DNA from: JBGPQJ01 sp963829485
GTDB lineage: Bacteria; Chloroflexota; Anaerolineae; Anaerolineales; Villigracilaceae
Assembly (NCBI GenBank): GCA_963829485.1
Contig: CAWHIK010000004.1
Location: 518,625-582,624 of the forward strand
Direction of reading: 5' to 3'
Length of the DNA: 64,000 nucleotides
Part shown: in pieces, positions 8,714 to 18,358 of the stretch
How positions within the stretch are numbered: position 1 is the first letter of the stretch
How the letters are laid out: each line of letters begins with the position of its first letter
Position numbers and translations under genes: made by a program
Notes under the pieces: model-generated
Told to the model about the DNA's origin: nothing
What the model saw: only the letters and a program-made list of their open reading frames with translations
Databases searched by the model: none

Positions 8714-9847
8714 CAAGTCGTTGAGTGCTTTTATCAATTTATCGATATCCCGGCGGGAGTTATACCCCTGTACGGAGACTCTGATTAACTTCCTTCCATT
8801 CCAATTAACAAGTGGAACTTCAATTTTGTATTGGGAATATAGTTTTTTCTTGAGGATGATTAGGTCCACATGGTCAGGCAGTGGGATTGACACAAATTGG
8901 ACAAATCCGGTGTCACTGGTTAGTGGTTCCAAACCAGAAATGCCGCAGACTCTGTCCCGAGCCTCCCGGACGAGTTCGTGGCATGCTTTGCGAACCTCAT
9001 TCCAGCGATTTTTCCTTTGAAATTCAATCGCTGCCGGGACAGTGAGATAGGCGGAAACATCCCTGGTTCCAGTCCATTCGTGATAATCAACCAGGTTTGA
9101 TCCGGTCGGCGATTCGCTTTCATAACCCCAGGAAACGATCAGGGGTTTGATCAAGTGTTGTACATCTCGTCGAGCATAAAGGAACCCTGCTCCTTTGGGT
9201 GCACACAACCACTTGTGGAGATTACCTCCATAGAAATCTGCACCAATAGCCTCGAGATTCAAGTGGATATGACCTGGGGTGTGAGCTCCGTCAATCACGG
9301 TAAAAATTCCTTCCTGACGGGCACGCTTGCACACTTCCGCGACAGGGAATATAGCCGCTGTAGGGCTCGTAATATGGCTGAGAAAAATCACCCTCGTGCG
9401 GGGGGTAACTCCCTGCCAAAGAGAATCAACAAAATTATCGGGGTTAATATAAGGCAGTGAAATTGGCTGGTTTTTATATGTAAATCCTTGCTCCCTGGAT
9501 AGGAACCTCCAAGTCCTGTCACACGCACCATATTCATGATCTGTTGATAGGACTTCGTCCCCACGACCCAATGTGAGTGAATGTGCGACAATATTCACCG
9601 ATACGGTTACATTGGGCGTATAAACGAGGTTATCTGGAGACGTTCGCAGGTATTTTGCGAGAGTTGTTCGTGCAGCCCTCATCATTGCCGGAAATCGTCT
9701 CCCAAGAAACTCAACCGGCTGCCGCTCCAGTTCCCTCTGCCAATCCTGGTATTTTCGGAATACTTCCCGAGGCACAGCACCGAATGAGCCATGATTCAGG
9801 AAAGTCACACGAGGGTCAAGCATGAATTTTCGACGAAGATTGTACAT
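8708..9847 (-). CDS. Class V aminotransferase fold enzyme, isopenicillin-N-epimerase-like
   Basis: PLP-dependent enzyme of 379 residues. The opening FLNHGSFGAVPREV and QRELERQPVEFLGRR are characteristic of the isopenicillin N epimerase-like branch of class V. DGAHTPGHIHL supplies the PLP-contacting Asp and His, and GNLHKWLCAPKGAGF holds the Schiff-base lysine. Family members include epimerases, desulfurases and ergothioneine-type lyases; no beta-lactam genes are nearby, so the epimerase name describes fold only. It is convergent with, and overlaps by 6 bases, the preceding plus-strand gene. Confidence 0.82.
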   Translation of the reverse strand: MYNLRRKFMLDPRVTFLNHGSFGAVPREVFRKYQDWQRELERQPVEFLGRRFPAMMRAARTTLAKYLRTSPDNLVYTPNVTVSVNIVAHSLTLGRGDEVLSTDHEYGACDRTWRFLSREQGFTYKNQPISLPYINPDNFVDSLWQGVTPRTRVIFLSHITSPTAAIFPVAEVCKRARQEGIFTVIDGAHTPGHIHLNLEAIGADFYGGNLHKWLCAPKGAGFLYARRDVQHLIKPLIVSWGYESESPTGSNLVDYHEWTGTRDVSAYLTVPAAIEFQRKNRWNEVRKACHELVREARDRVCGISGLEPLTSDTGFVQFVSIPLPDHVDLIILKKKLYSQYKIEVPLVNWNGRKLIRVSVQGYNSRRDIDKLIKALNDLL

Positions 9848-9920
9848 TGTGTCTCCTTAACTCAATTCTAGCCTGCTTTTCCGCATCAAGAGTTCCTTCA
9901 GCAACGATATAATTCAGACC

Positions 9921-11186
9921 ATGCTCGGTATTCAGAGTCGCCTTGTGAACCGTGATGTTCCGGAGAAATACCGGAATAATTTTTTGCATCTCTTCCTCGA
10001 TATCGCCTGGTTTGGCGTGTTGAGCGGCAGCGCTATTAACTTTCTTAACGTCTATGCCACGCGATTGGGTGCAACCCCTATTCAAATTGGTCTATTGAGC
10101 GCCACAACAGCGGTAATCAACCTGTTGTTCGCCATCCCCGCCGCTCATTGGCTCGAGACCCAGTCTATCGGTAAGGCGGTCTTTTGGACTTCGATTTTTT
10201 ACAGGATTGGTTTTCTTCTTTGGGTGCCTTTGCCGTGGTTATTCGATGCGTCTACCCAAACCTGGGCGCTCATTGCACTCGCGCTGTTGATGGGCATCCC
10301 GCTTACAGCTTTAGGCGTTGGTTTCAACGTCCTTTTTGCGACCGCTGTGCCAGCCCAATACAGAGCCTATGTCGCCGGGAGACGCAATGTTCTCCTCTCC
10401 ATCACGTTCATGTTGACATCGCTTGGCTGTGGGATTTTACTGGACCGGATTGTTTATCCTCTCAACTACCAGATTGTGTTCATGATCGGAGCGATCGGTG
10501 GGTTGATGAGCAGCTACCATTTGTATTATGTTCGTCCGCTTGAAAGTGATTCATCGCCTGAATCTCGCCCTTCTTCCATGCCGCAACCTGATTCCTTCAC
10601 GACCAGATCGACAAAACACTGGTACTCTTCCTTTCGAATCGATGTATGGAAATCCCCCTTTAGGATCACACTGTTTCTCTTCCTGGGATTTCACCTCGCC
10701 CAGTATCTTGCCGTGCCATTATTTCCGGTGTACAGCGTTAGGTATTTGCAGTTAACAGATGAAAACATCGGAACAGGCACTGCCCTCTTCTATCTTTCCG
10801 TATTGATCGCCTCAACGCAACTAAACCGGATCGTGAACCACTTAGGGCATAAAAGGGTCACAGGTTGGGGAGTGACAGGATTATGCTTCTACCCTATCGC
10901 ACTGGCTTTTTCCACGCTTGTTTGGCATTACTACCTTGTCTCAGCCATCGGCGGTTTGATCTGGGCACTGGTCGCCGGAGCGTCGGCCAATTACCTCCTC
11001 GAAAAAATCCCGGTTCATGATCGGCCAACTCATTTAGCGTGGTACACGGTCATCTTGAATTTGGCATTGCTCGTCGGTTCCCTGGCTGGACCGCTTATCT
11101 CCAACTCTGTGGGAATTGCTACTGCCCTGGTCTTTGCCGGAGTGCTTCGGTTGTTGGCCGGCCTGGCAATTCTTAAATGGGGTTGA
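9921..11186 (+). CDS. Major facilitator superfamily transporter
   Basis: Inner-membrane secondary carrier of 421 residues with about 12 hydrophobic helices in two halves separated by a hydrophilic loop near residues 205-235 (rich in Ser, Pro and Glu). The inter-helix loop after helix 2 is SIGKAVFW, and YRAYVAGRRNVLLS has the basic pattern common in MFS cytoplasmic loops. The substrate cannot be predicted. A TATAAT sits 7 bases before the ATG with no ribosome site, so it may be read from a leaderless message. It precedes smpB by about 40 bases. Confidence 0.82.
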   Translation: MLGIQSRLVNRDVPEKYRNNFLHLFLDIAWFGVLSGSAINFLNVYATRLGATPIQIGLLSATTAVINLLFAIPAAHWLETQSIGKAVFWTSIFYRIGFLLWVPLPWLFDASTQTWALIALALLMGIPLTALGVGFNVLFATAVPAQYRAYVAGRRNVLLSITFMLTSLGCGILLDRIVYPLNYQIVFMIGAIGGLMSSYHLYYVRPLESDSSPESRPSSMPQPDSFTTRSTKHWYSSFRIDVWKSPFRITLFLFLGFHLAQYLAVPLFPVYSVRYLQLTDENIGTGTALFYLSVLIASTQLNRIVNHLGHKRVTGWGVTGLCFYPIALAFSTLVWHYYLVSAIGGLIWALVAGASANYLLEKIPVHDRPTHLAWYTVILNLALLVGSLAGPLISNSVGIATALVFAGVLRLLAGLAILKWG

Positions 11187-11227
11187 TTTTGGAAATCGCA
11201 ACCATGTTACAATTTTAAAGACCATCC

Positions 11228-11686
11228 ATGACAGAAAAGATTAAAGTCGTTGCATCGAATCGTAAGGCGAGTTTTGAATATTTCCTTCTGGAACATTTCG
11301 AAGCCGGTCTGTCTCTGCGTGGATCCGAGATCAAATCCATCCGAGCCGGGCAGGTGAGTTTGGCAGAAGCCTATGTTGAAGTGGACGGAAGGAATGCCTG
11401 GCTCGTCGAATCGCACATCGCTCCTTACGAGCAAGCCAACCGGTTGAATCACGATCCCAAACGAAAGCGCCGGCTTCTTCTCCATCGCAAGGAAATTAAT
11501 GAATTATGGGATGCAGTAAGACAAAAAGGTGTGACGATCGTCCCGATTCGGATGTATCTCAAGGAAGGTCGTGCAAAAATTGAGATCGCGCTGGCCAAGG
11601 GTAAGAAATTACACGACAAACGTGCCTCCATCGCAAAACGAGACGAGGAGCGGGAGTTAAACAGGCAGGAAAGAAATCCTAAATAA
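11228..11686 (+). CDS. smpB: SsrA-binding protein SmpB
   Basis: Partner of tmRNA in trans-translation, which rescues stalled ribosomes. At 152 residues it has normal length. Conserved blocks are present: RKASFEYF near the start, AGLSLRGSEIKSIRAGQVSL, AYVEV, KRRLLLHRKEI, and the basic C-terminal tail with KGKKLHDKRASIAKRDEERE that enters the decoding centre. The start is an ATG following a short A-rich leader. No tmRNA (ssrA) gene was found beside it in this window. Confidence 0.96.
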   Translation: MTEKIKVVASNRKASFEYFLLEHFEAGLSLRGSEIKSIRAGQVSLAEAYVEVDGRNAWLVESHIAPYEQANRLNHDPKRKRRLLLHRKEINELWDAVRQKGVTIVPIRMYLKEGRAKIEIALAKGKKLHDKRASIAKRDEERELNRQERNPK

Positions 11687-11705
11687 TCAGAAAATTAATA
11701 TCCCA

Positions 11706-12497
11706 TTGAATATCATGCCTCCTTCACGAATTGCGGTGATCAATACCCTGCCCGAAAGCGAAAAACGGAAAATCTACGCAAGGTTAATTCCGCAGGAATT
11801 GCTATCCCACTTTCACCTGCCGGAGACCAGCTCCCAACGATTGCAATCCTTTATCGATTTTAAATTTGCTCCGGGATCAAGCGATGTAGAGATGTCGCTT
11901 TACCATGAGCACCTGTTCCCTGACCCGGTTTTGTATGGTCATCTGACGGATACGGTGACAGGAAATATCCATGTGCTGCTTTACATTCTCAACGATCCAG
12001 ATGCGCCTCGATTTAATGTCGATAAGATGCCGGATGGAACTCCCACCCGGTTTGGGACAATGCAGCGCAATATCCCGGCAGAAACTGCCGCCATGGAATC
12101 CGGTCTGGCTCCAGGTCAGGTGCGTCGTGGTCTTCGGCTGCTGACTGCTGCCATACTTCAATTCGAAAAATTCGTTAGTAGCCTTGGTCAGGAAATGTTC
12201 TTTGCTGAGCCGCTTTACTATCACAACGCCGTCCTGTTCGAAAGGCATGGTTTTAATTACCAAGCCAACCGTAAATTGATGGATAGAATTGAATTGGGTT
12301 TTTCGGATGGCGGTGAGTTCACAAAGTTCCTCGATAATTCGTCGCCTTTTCGTTCTCCCCTCGCCGCAAACAGCATCCGCTTACGCTCATGGGCAATTCA
12401 TGACGGAATCCTGGGTGTACCATTTTCTAATGTGACGATGTATAAATATATAGGGAAATCAGCCGGCGTAACGACCTGTCCAAGCTGCAGCTGGTGA
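11706..12497 (+). CDS. Unknown protein, possible GNAT-like fold
   Basis: A 263-residue protein with no signal peptide that I do not recognise with certainty. The segment NAVLFERHGFNYQANRKLMDRI resembles the end of an acetyltransferase (GNAT) domain, and the C-terminus ends in a CPSC pair, TTCPSCSW. The reading starts at TTG 11706, with an ATG at 11715 as the alternative; the latter is nearer to normal practice. It follows smpB by 19 bases and may share its transcript. It converges on the broken propeller gene. Confidence 0.6.
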   Translation: MNIMPPSRIAVINTLPESEKRKIYARLIPQELLSHFHLPETSSQRLQSFIDFKFAPGSSDVEMSLYHEHLFPDPVLYGHLTDTVTGNIHVLLYILNDPDAPRFNVDKMPDGTPTRFGTMQRNIPAETAAMESGLAPGQVRRGLRLLTAAILQFEKFVSSLGQEMFFAEPLYYHNAVLFERHGFNYQANRKLMDRIELGFSDGGEFTKFLDNSSPFRSPLAANSIRLRSWAIHDGILGVPFSNVTMYKYIGKSAGVTTCPSCSW

Positions 12498-12517
12498 TCA
12501 ATGATCCTGGAAATCGA

Positions 12518-13599
12518 TTATGGACCCCAGCGGGGCTGCCAATCACAGTATTCATTCTCTGTCAGGCGAGTTAATTGGGTTCCGTCGGTTCTAATTTTAT
12601 AAATCTCACAACCGTCATCATTTCCAATATCTCCATAATATGCCGTAAAAACCACCCAGCGTCCATCTGGTGAAATGCTGGGACCCTGGCTGTTTCCGCC
12701 TGACGGAGTTAATTGATAAGGGTCATCTCCATTCATTGGTACGATGAACAACTCCCTCCCCCATGGTTCACCGGAGTAGGTCACAGCCCAATTGCCTTGC
12801 TGGGACCAGTCCGAACGTCCGCGAAGTCTAGGCATTTGTGTTACTTGGGTTATTCCGCTCCCATCCTGGTTTACTACAAACAACTAAATCGCATTAGATT
12901 GATCGTACGAGGCGAAAAAATCTGCGTTCCATCCGGCGACCAAGTAGGGTCCCAGCCCGGACTGTAAACCCGCCTCGGCTGGGTTCCATCCCGATCAATT
13001 AACCACACGGAAGGTGTAACCCCATCGCCTAAAGTAAATGCGATCCGGCCTCCGTCCGGGGATATTTCCGGAGCCGTCAAAGTCCCCAGGTTGCTCGTTA
13101 CCTGCCTGGAATTCCCCTCCAAATCACTTTCGTAAATTTCATAATTCCCCGTTGGGTTTGCGGAATAAACAACGCTGTTTCCATCGGGAGCAAGGGATGG
13201 GTAAAAATGAGCCGAATTGTCATTTGTTGTCAACCGTTTGAATCCCGTACCATCGGCATTGATGAGGCAAATCTGATCTAGATATCGAATTCCCGCGATC
13301 TGGCACGTAAAAACGATCTTCCCTGAAGTCGAATCATCAGGAACGGGAGTATTCGTAGAAGCGATTTCAAGAGATGGTGTAGGTAAAGTGGTTGGAGAAG
13401 GGGTAACCGCAGGAATGACAGTTGCCTTAGGAGGAACTTGGGCTGCCAATGTACAACTAAATTGAGCAAGTATTAATAGCAATAGAAAAGTGAAAAGTTG
13501 TCCGGATAATTGATCATTTCCGGTTATTTTGGAAATATTTATCCCCGAACTCACCTTTTTCCAATAGATCGATAAAAACATCAACAACTTTTGGATCAA
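12518..13599 (-). pseudogene. TolB-like PD40 beta-propeller lipoprotein, interrupted
   Basis: Both halves carry the TolB/PD40 blade repeats (GNSVVYSANPTGNYEIYE, SPDGGRIAFT, NWAVTYSG, SPDGRWVVFT), so this was a single extracytoplasmic propeller protein. An N-terminal hydrophobic stretch ends in AQFSC, a likely lipobox, followed by a Pro/Thr-rich linker. Two lesions separate the halves. The T6 run at 12915-12920 (minus strand) needs one extra base to keep frame, and an in-frame TAG at 12884-12886 lies ten codons further on, probably replacing CAG. Two lesions make real decay more likely than one sequencing slip. The true start is uncertain and overlaps the end of the HD-GYP gene. Confidence 0.72.
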
Positions 13600-14918
13600 A
13601 GGATACTCCCGAGTGTTCTTTTATATACAAGATCACATCTGAAAAATCAGATCTTTTACGATAAGGACGGTCTGAGCAAAGGGCATCCCAAACATCAACC
13701 ACCGAGAATATCCTTGCGGCTAGCGGGATTTTATCGCCTTTCAGTCCTTTCGGATATCCGCTGCCATCCCATCGCTCATGATGAGAATACGGAATATCCA
13801 ATGCCGGTCGCAGATAGGCAATCGGATGAAGCATGTCATAGGCATATTCCGGGTGTTTTCTCATTTCGCACCATTCTTCATCCGTTAATGGTCCCGGTTT
13901 TAAGAGGATATGGTCAGGAATACCCATCTTGCCAATATCGTGAAGTAAAGCACCTCTCCGGATTTGAACCAGGTCCTCTCCGAAAAATCCGAGAGCTCTT
14001 GCAAGGACGATGGTCATTTCCGTGACACGCCGTGTATGACCTTCGGTTTCCTTGTCTCTCAGATCAAGTGCGTGCGACCAACCTTCGATCGTCGCATCAT
14101 AAGCATCAGCCAGCTCCAGGTGTGCTTCATGAAGTTGTTCCTCTGACCTTTTTCGCTCTGTGACATCACGAGATGTCAGGATGATCCCTTCTACTTCTTG
14201 AGAATTAAGCAGGTTGGTGGCGGCAGATTCCAAATAAATCCACCGCCCATCAGCGTGCCTGAATCTGTACTCGACGGCAAGCCCATCTTGACTGCTATTC
14301 ATGAGCAATTCAATATATTTGTTAACATGATCCCGGTCGTCGGGATGTGTCAGATTTTGAGGGTCCTTCCCGATTAGGTATCCTACCGGATATCCAAGGA
14401 TTCTCGAGGCAGAAGGACTTTCGTACGTTATGATTCCCTCCTCGTTGTGCACAGTAATGATATCGCTGAGGTTTTGAACTAGTGACCGAAACCGGACCTC
14501 ACTGGTTCTCAGCGCTTCCTGGGAAAGGATCTTCTCATCCCTCAAGCGTTTTTGCTCCAATGCCCTATCTATCGCCTGCCCCAGCCTGCTTAGTCTGTCT
14601 TTGAGCAGGTAATCCGTAGCACCCTGTTTCATGCAGTCCACGGCAACTTCCTCGCTGATCGTTCCCGTAACAACAATAAATGGAATTTCCAGTTGTCTTT
14701 CCTTAAGTCAGATTCAATGCTCGTAATGCTGTAAATTGAGGCATACTGAAATCCGCCAGGATGACATCCGGTTTATCATCTAAAGCAGTAAGATAATCCC
14801 CTTCCGAATCCACCCTGCGCCAATTAGCGTCATAACCTGCATCCTGCAATTCAAAAAGCAGCAGTTCTGCATCCGCAGGTCTATCCTCAAGAAGAAGCAA
14901 TTTTAATGGTACTGCCAT
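13514..14918 (-). CDS. REC-PAS-HD-GYP response regulator, frameshifted
   Basis: Reads as one protein of about 468 residues if a single extra base at 14708 is ignored. The N-terminal receiver domain has acidic residues at 11-12, Asp56 in DVILADFSMP, and the conserved Lys in QGATDYLLKD. Next come a PAS domain (about residues 165-280, GYPVGYLIGKDP) and an HD-GYP domain with HTRRVTE, HDIGKMG, HHERWDGSGYP and DVWDAL. HD-GYP domains hydrolyse cyclic di-GMP. As given, the frame stops after ALNLT within the receiver. The start is supported by GGAG 8 bases upstream. It belongs with the kinase and single-domain regulator upstream. Confidence 0.8.
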
Positions 14919-14962
14919 GCATAAGCTCCAATAATGGACATGCCATAAAAAATGTCTTGTTA

Positions 14963-15418
14963 CTATTCATCCTGTCTTGAAACCGGTGATTCATTAAGTT
15001 GTACCCAATATAATCCAAGTTGCCTGACTGACTCAGAGAACTGTTCGAAGTCGATGGGTTTAACTAGGTAGCTGTTCACTCCAAGTTTGTAACAATTAAC
15101 AATGTCCCGTTCTTCACTCGATGAGGTTAATATAACCACAGGAATATGTCGTGTCCTTGGATCTGATTTTATTCGCTTCAGAACCGCGAGTCCATCCACC
15201 TTTGGTAATTTCAGGTCCAATAACACGACCTTTGGCGTTTCATCGATATTTCTTCCTCTATACGCACCTTCCCCGAAAAGATAGTCTATGGCTTCTGCTC
15301 CATCCTTGGAATGATGCACCCTATTGGCTATGCGATGTTTTCTGAGCGCATAGAGCGATAATTCAGCATCATTTGGATTATCTTCAACAAGGAGAATCTC
15401 GATCAGGTGTTCCGCCAT
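14963..15418 (-). CDS. Single-domain response regulator (Rcp1-like)
   Basis: Stand-alone receiver of about 151 residues: acidic pair at Glu12-Asp13, phospho-acceptor Asp68 in VVLLDLKLPK, Thr/Ser in VVILTSS and Lys in YLVKPID. The insertion before the phospho-acceptor (GEGAYRGRNIDETP) is typical of Rcp1-type partners of phytochrome-like kinases. The ATG at 15416-15418 lies 1 base past the kinase stop, with GGAG inside the kinase's last codons. It presumably takes phosphate from that kinase and may pass it to the HD-GYP regulator downstream. Confidence 0.88.
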   Translation of the reverse strand: MAEHLIEILLVEDNPNDAELSLYALRKHRIANRVHHSKDGAEAIDYLFGEGAYRGRNIDETPKVVLLDLKLPKVDGLAVLKRIKSDPRTRHIPVVILTSSSEERDIVNCYKLGVNSYLVKPIDFEQFSESVRQLGLYWVQLNESPVSRQDE

Positions 15419-15419
15419 T

Positions 15420-18167
15420 TCATTCTCCGGAATTCGATGTTGACATTTCCCGAGGAGGTCCACTTAATGTGAAGAAAAATGTCGCGCCATTTCCAGGGAC
15501 TGACTCAGACCAGACCCTACCGCCATGGCGACGGGCAACCCGCTCCACAATCGCCAGTCCGACACCGGTGCCCTCAAATTCATCCACACTATGCAACCTC
15601 TGGAAAACTTCAAAAAGTTTATCGGCATATTTCATATCAAAACCAATTCCATTGTCCTTTATGAAATAAGTCACATCCTCACCTGGGATAAATCCTATTT
15701 CGATTGTGGGGTGGTCGGCTTTTCCGGTAAATTTAATCGAATTGGAAATCAGGTTATGCCAGAGTTGTCGTAATAGTGAAGGATCTCCTTCGCACGGGGG
15801 GAGTTCACCCACGGTGACAGTAAATCCTTTATTGGACAAGTCTTGAGAGAATTCCTTGAGCGATCCATTAACCAGATCCCTCATATCGACTGCCTGTTTT
15901 TCAAGTGAGTGTCGCCCCAATCGTGAAAAAGCGAGCAAGTCATCAATCAGTCGACTCATTTGATGTGTACTCGACCGAATATTTTTCACGTAGCTTTTCC
16001 CATTTTCATCCAACAACCCTTGATATTCCTTCTCCAGGATTCTGGAATACCCGTCAAGAGCACGGAGGGGAGCCCGAAGGTCGTGCGAAACTGAATAAGA
16101 AAATGCTTCCAACTCTCTCATTGCAGAAACAAGCTGTGTAGTCCTCTCGAAGACCCGTTTTTCCAACTCTTCATTTAAGGATTGGATGGACTTTTCCGCA
16201 TCCTTGCGAAGTGTTATATCATTCGCGTTCAATATGGCCATTTCAACACGACCTTCACTGACCACCGGTGCCAAATTACACGCGTACCACGTTATGGTTT
16301 GATCAGCATCGAGCAAACTCAACTCGATGCTCACGCCTCTCCCTTCGTCAAAAACATCCTTTAACGCGTTTTCAATCATGATTCGGTTCTCATCATGGAT
16401 AAAATCAAGAATTGAATGGATCTCTGAGGCTTGCAATTCCATGCCGGGCAGGAAGCGATTCCCGAACAAAACATGACCATCCCGATCAAGCAGCATGATG
16501 TATTGAGGTGCATTTTCGGTCAGCGTTCGCCAGCGGGTTTCGGATTCCAATAAGGCATCTTCCGACCGCTTACGCTCAATAGCCATGGCGATCTGAGTTG
16601 AAACAAACGCCAATACATCCTTGTCTTCATCAGTGAGCCGTTCATTAGCTGTGTAGGTTTGAATCGCAATCACACCAATTACGCGCTGGGCGATATTTAG
16701 CGGCGAGCCGAGCCAGTCGAATGAATTCGCGCCGATCATCTCCACTTCACCGACCTTGAGCAAGCGGTCGAAAACTTCCGGCGAAGCCAGCAGTGAAGAG
16801 CCTGTCCTCAGGACATAACTCGTCAGTCCCCGGTTCGGAGAATGTGGGGCGGGGGTTGTGTCATATTGATCAACATAATAAGGATAAGAGAACTCATCGC
16901 GATCATGGTCATACAAAGCAATATAAAAGTTCTGAGCGGGCATCAGATCATTGATTACCCCATGGATGAGATAAAAAAGTTCGCTTAAGTTTTGGGCTGC
17001 CTGAACTGAATGTGAAATTCTATATAACGCGGTTCGAATCTGTTCGGCCCTTTTTCTTTCCATAATTTCCCGCACAGCTACCAATATGCGATCCCGCCCG
17101 CCTATTACTGCCTGGCGCATATTGATTTCCACCCAAAACGGATTACCATCCTTTCGTCTCGCCTTCCACTCTAATAACTGTGGTCCTGCGTGAGCCGCAT
17201 CCTTCATGTATTTCTTGAATATCTTATGAGTAAAAGGCAATTCGCCTGAATTAAGTTGATTGATCCGTAATCCAAGCAATTCTTCTCGTGAATACCCATA
17301 CATCTCCGTCATTTTTTTATTAACATCCAATATTTCACCGGAATCCATGCTCACCACGAAAATGGCTTCATTAATCGAATCGATGATCGCGCGAGTCTGT
17401 TCATCGCTGATTTGTAAGGATTGCTGAGCCTCGCCTAGCTCCTGGATGCGCGCCTGTAAACCAACTATAAGATTCTCCAGCTGACCGCGCATAGTATTCA
17501 GACCAACCGCCAACTGCCTCAATTCATCCTTCATTTCGCTCGGATTGATATCTATTTGCAAGTTACCTGATCCAATTTGCTCAGCGGCCTCGGTCAACTT
17601 ACCCAGAGGTTTCCCAACAACCCTCCATATAACTAAACCGGCTGATATGGCTGAAAACATTAACAAAATCAACAACTGAACTGTCGTTGATTGTTGAAAT
17701 ATCACCAGTGGGGTTCTTATATCGTTCAGATTTCCAACGGCGACAACATAGAGTCCTTGCTTCGGGACTGATGTATATCCATAAGCGATATTGTATTGGA
17801 CGGAAATGCCTCCGTCATTTATCCGGGAAGATACTTCCTCAAGGAAATCGTCTCCAAAATCATCCTTGACGTTTTGGCCTACCTTGACAGGATTGGAATG
17901 TGCAACATATTCTCCGTCTGAATTGATAACAAATACGAAATGGCCATCAATAACAGGCGACATTTGAGTCCCGGCCATTGACGATACACCATCCGACATC
18001 TCTATACGAGCTGCCACAGCCTCTGCCTGCTCCAGAAGGAAGTGGGTGCTGATGGCGAAATATTCCTGAGTTAATGAATGATACAAGTAATACGAAAACA
18101 GACCGATTGGAATCAAAGTCAAGAGGACAAAATACCCTGTTAGTCGTAATGCTAATGAGCTTTTCAT
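15420..18167 (-). CDS. Sensor histidine kinase with HAMP, PAS, GAF, PAS domains
   Basis: Membrane sensor kinase of 915 residues. A first helix (about 8-30) and a second (about 165-190) bracket an extracytoplasmic sensing region of the cache type. HAMP follows (WRVVGKPLGKLTEAA), then PAS (about 255-375), GAF (about 390-535), PAS (about 545-665), and a kinase core. The H-box is FSYSVSHDLRAPLRALDGYS with His near 693, and the ATPase shows NLISNSIKFT, DNGIGFD and GTGVGLAIV. This H-box is the phytochrome-like kinase type. Regulator genes follow directly, and a solute-binding lipoprotein gene diverges from it, so the external ligand may be a bound solute. Confidence 0.9.
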   Translation of the reverse strand: MKSSLALRLTGYFVLLTLIPIGLFSYYLYHSLTQEYFAISTHFLLEQAEAVAARIEMSDGVSSMAGTQMSPVIDGHFVFVINSDGEYVAHSNPVKVGQNVKDDFGDDFLEEVSSRINDGGISVQYNIAYGYTSVPKQGLYVVAVGNLNDIRTPLVIFQQSTTVQLLILLMFSAISAGLVIWRVVGKPLGKLTEAAEQIGSGNLQIDINPSEMKDELRQLAVGLNTMRGQLENLIVGLQARIQELGEAQQSLQISDEQTRAIIDSINEAIFVVSMDSGEILDVNKKMTEMYGYSREELLGLRINQLNSGELPFTHKIFKKYMKDAAHAGPQLLEWKARRKDGNPFWVEINMRQAVIGGRDRILVAVREIMERKRAEQIRTALYRISHSVQAAQNLSELFYLIHGVINDLMPAQNFYIALYDHDRDEFSYPYYVDQYDTTPAPHSPNRGLTSYVLRTGSSLLASPEVFDRLLKVGEVEMIGANSFDWLGSPLNIAQRVIGVIAIQTYTANERLTDEDKDVLAFVSTQIAMAIERKRSEDALLESETRWRTLTENAPQYIMLLDRDGHVLFGNRFLPGMELQASEIHSILDFIHDENRIMIENALKDVFDEGRGVSIELSLLDADQTITWYACNLAPVVSEGRVEMAILNANDITLRKDAEKSIQSLNEELEKRVFERTTQLVSAMRELEAFSYSVSHDLRAPLRALDGYSRILEKEYQGLLDENGKSYVKNIRSSTHQMSRLIDDLLAFSRLGRHSLEKQAVDMRDLVNGSLKEFSQDLSNKGFTVTVGELPPCEGDPSLLRQLWHNLISNSIKFTGKADHPTIEIGFIPGEDVTYFIKDNGIGFDMKYADKLFEVFQRLHSVDEFEGTGVGLAIVERVARRHGGRVWSESVPGNGATFFFTLSGPPREMSTSNSGE

Positions 18168-18358
18168 AAAAGAGAATAAACCGATTTAGTGGTTTGTTTT
18201 CAGCCAGCCTCATTTGATTCTACTCGACAACACGCTTATGGTGCGTTCCCCTATAGGTACACCACCCCATCTGCTTGAAACTCATCAAGGATGGACAGTC
18301 ATCAAATATGGTATATTCTTACGAGGAAATTTAGTAATGGTCCTTGCGGAGTATCAAT

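Noticed and set aside
8708..9847. Beta-lactam biosynthesis locus suggested by the isopenicillin-epimerase-like gene
   Set aside because: No synthetase or synthase genes are nearby; this PLP family has many unrelated members.
11190..11700. Possible tmRNA gene next to smpB
   Set aside because: No tmRNA tag frame, tRNA-like ends or suitable intergenic space is present.
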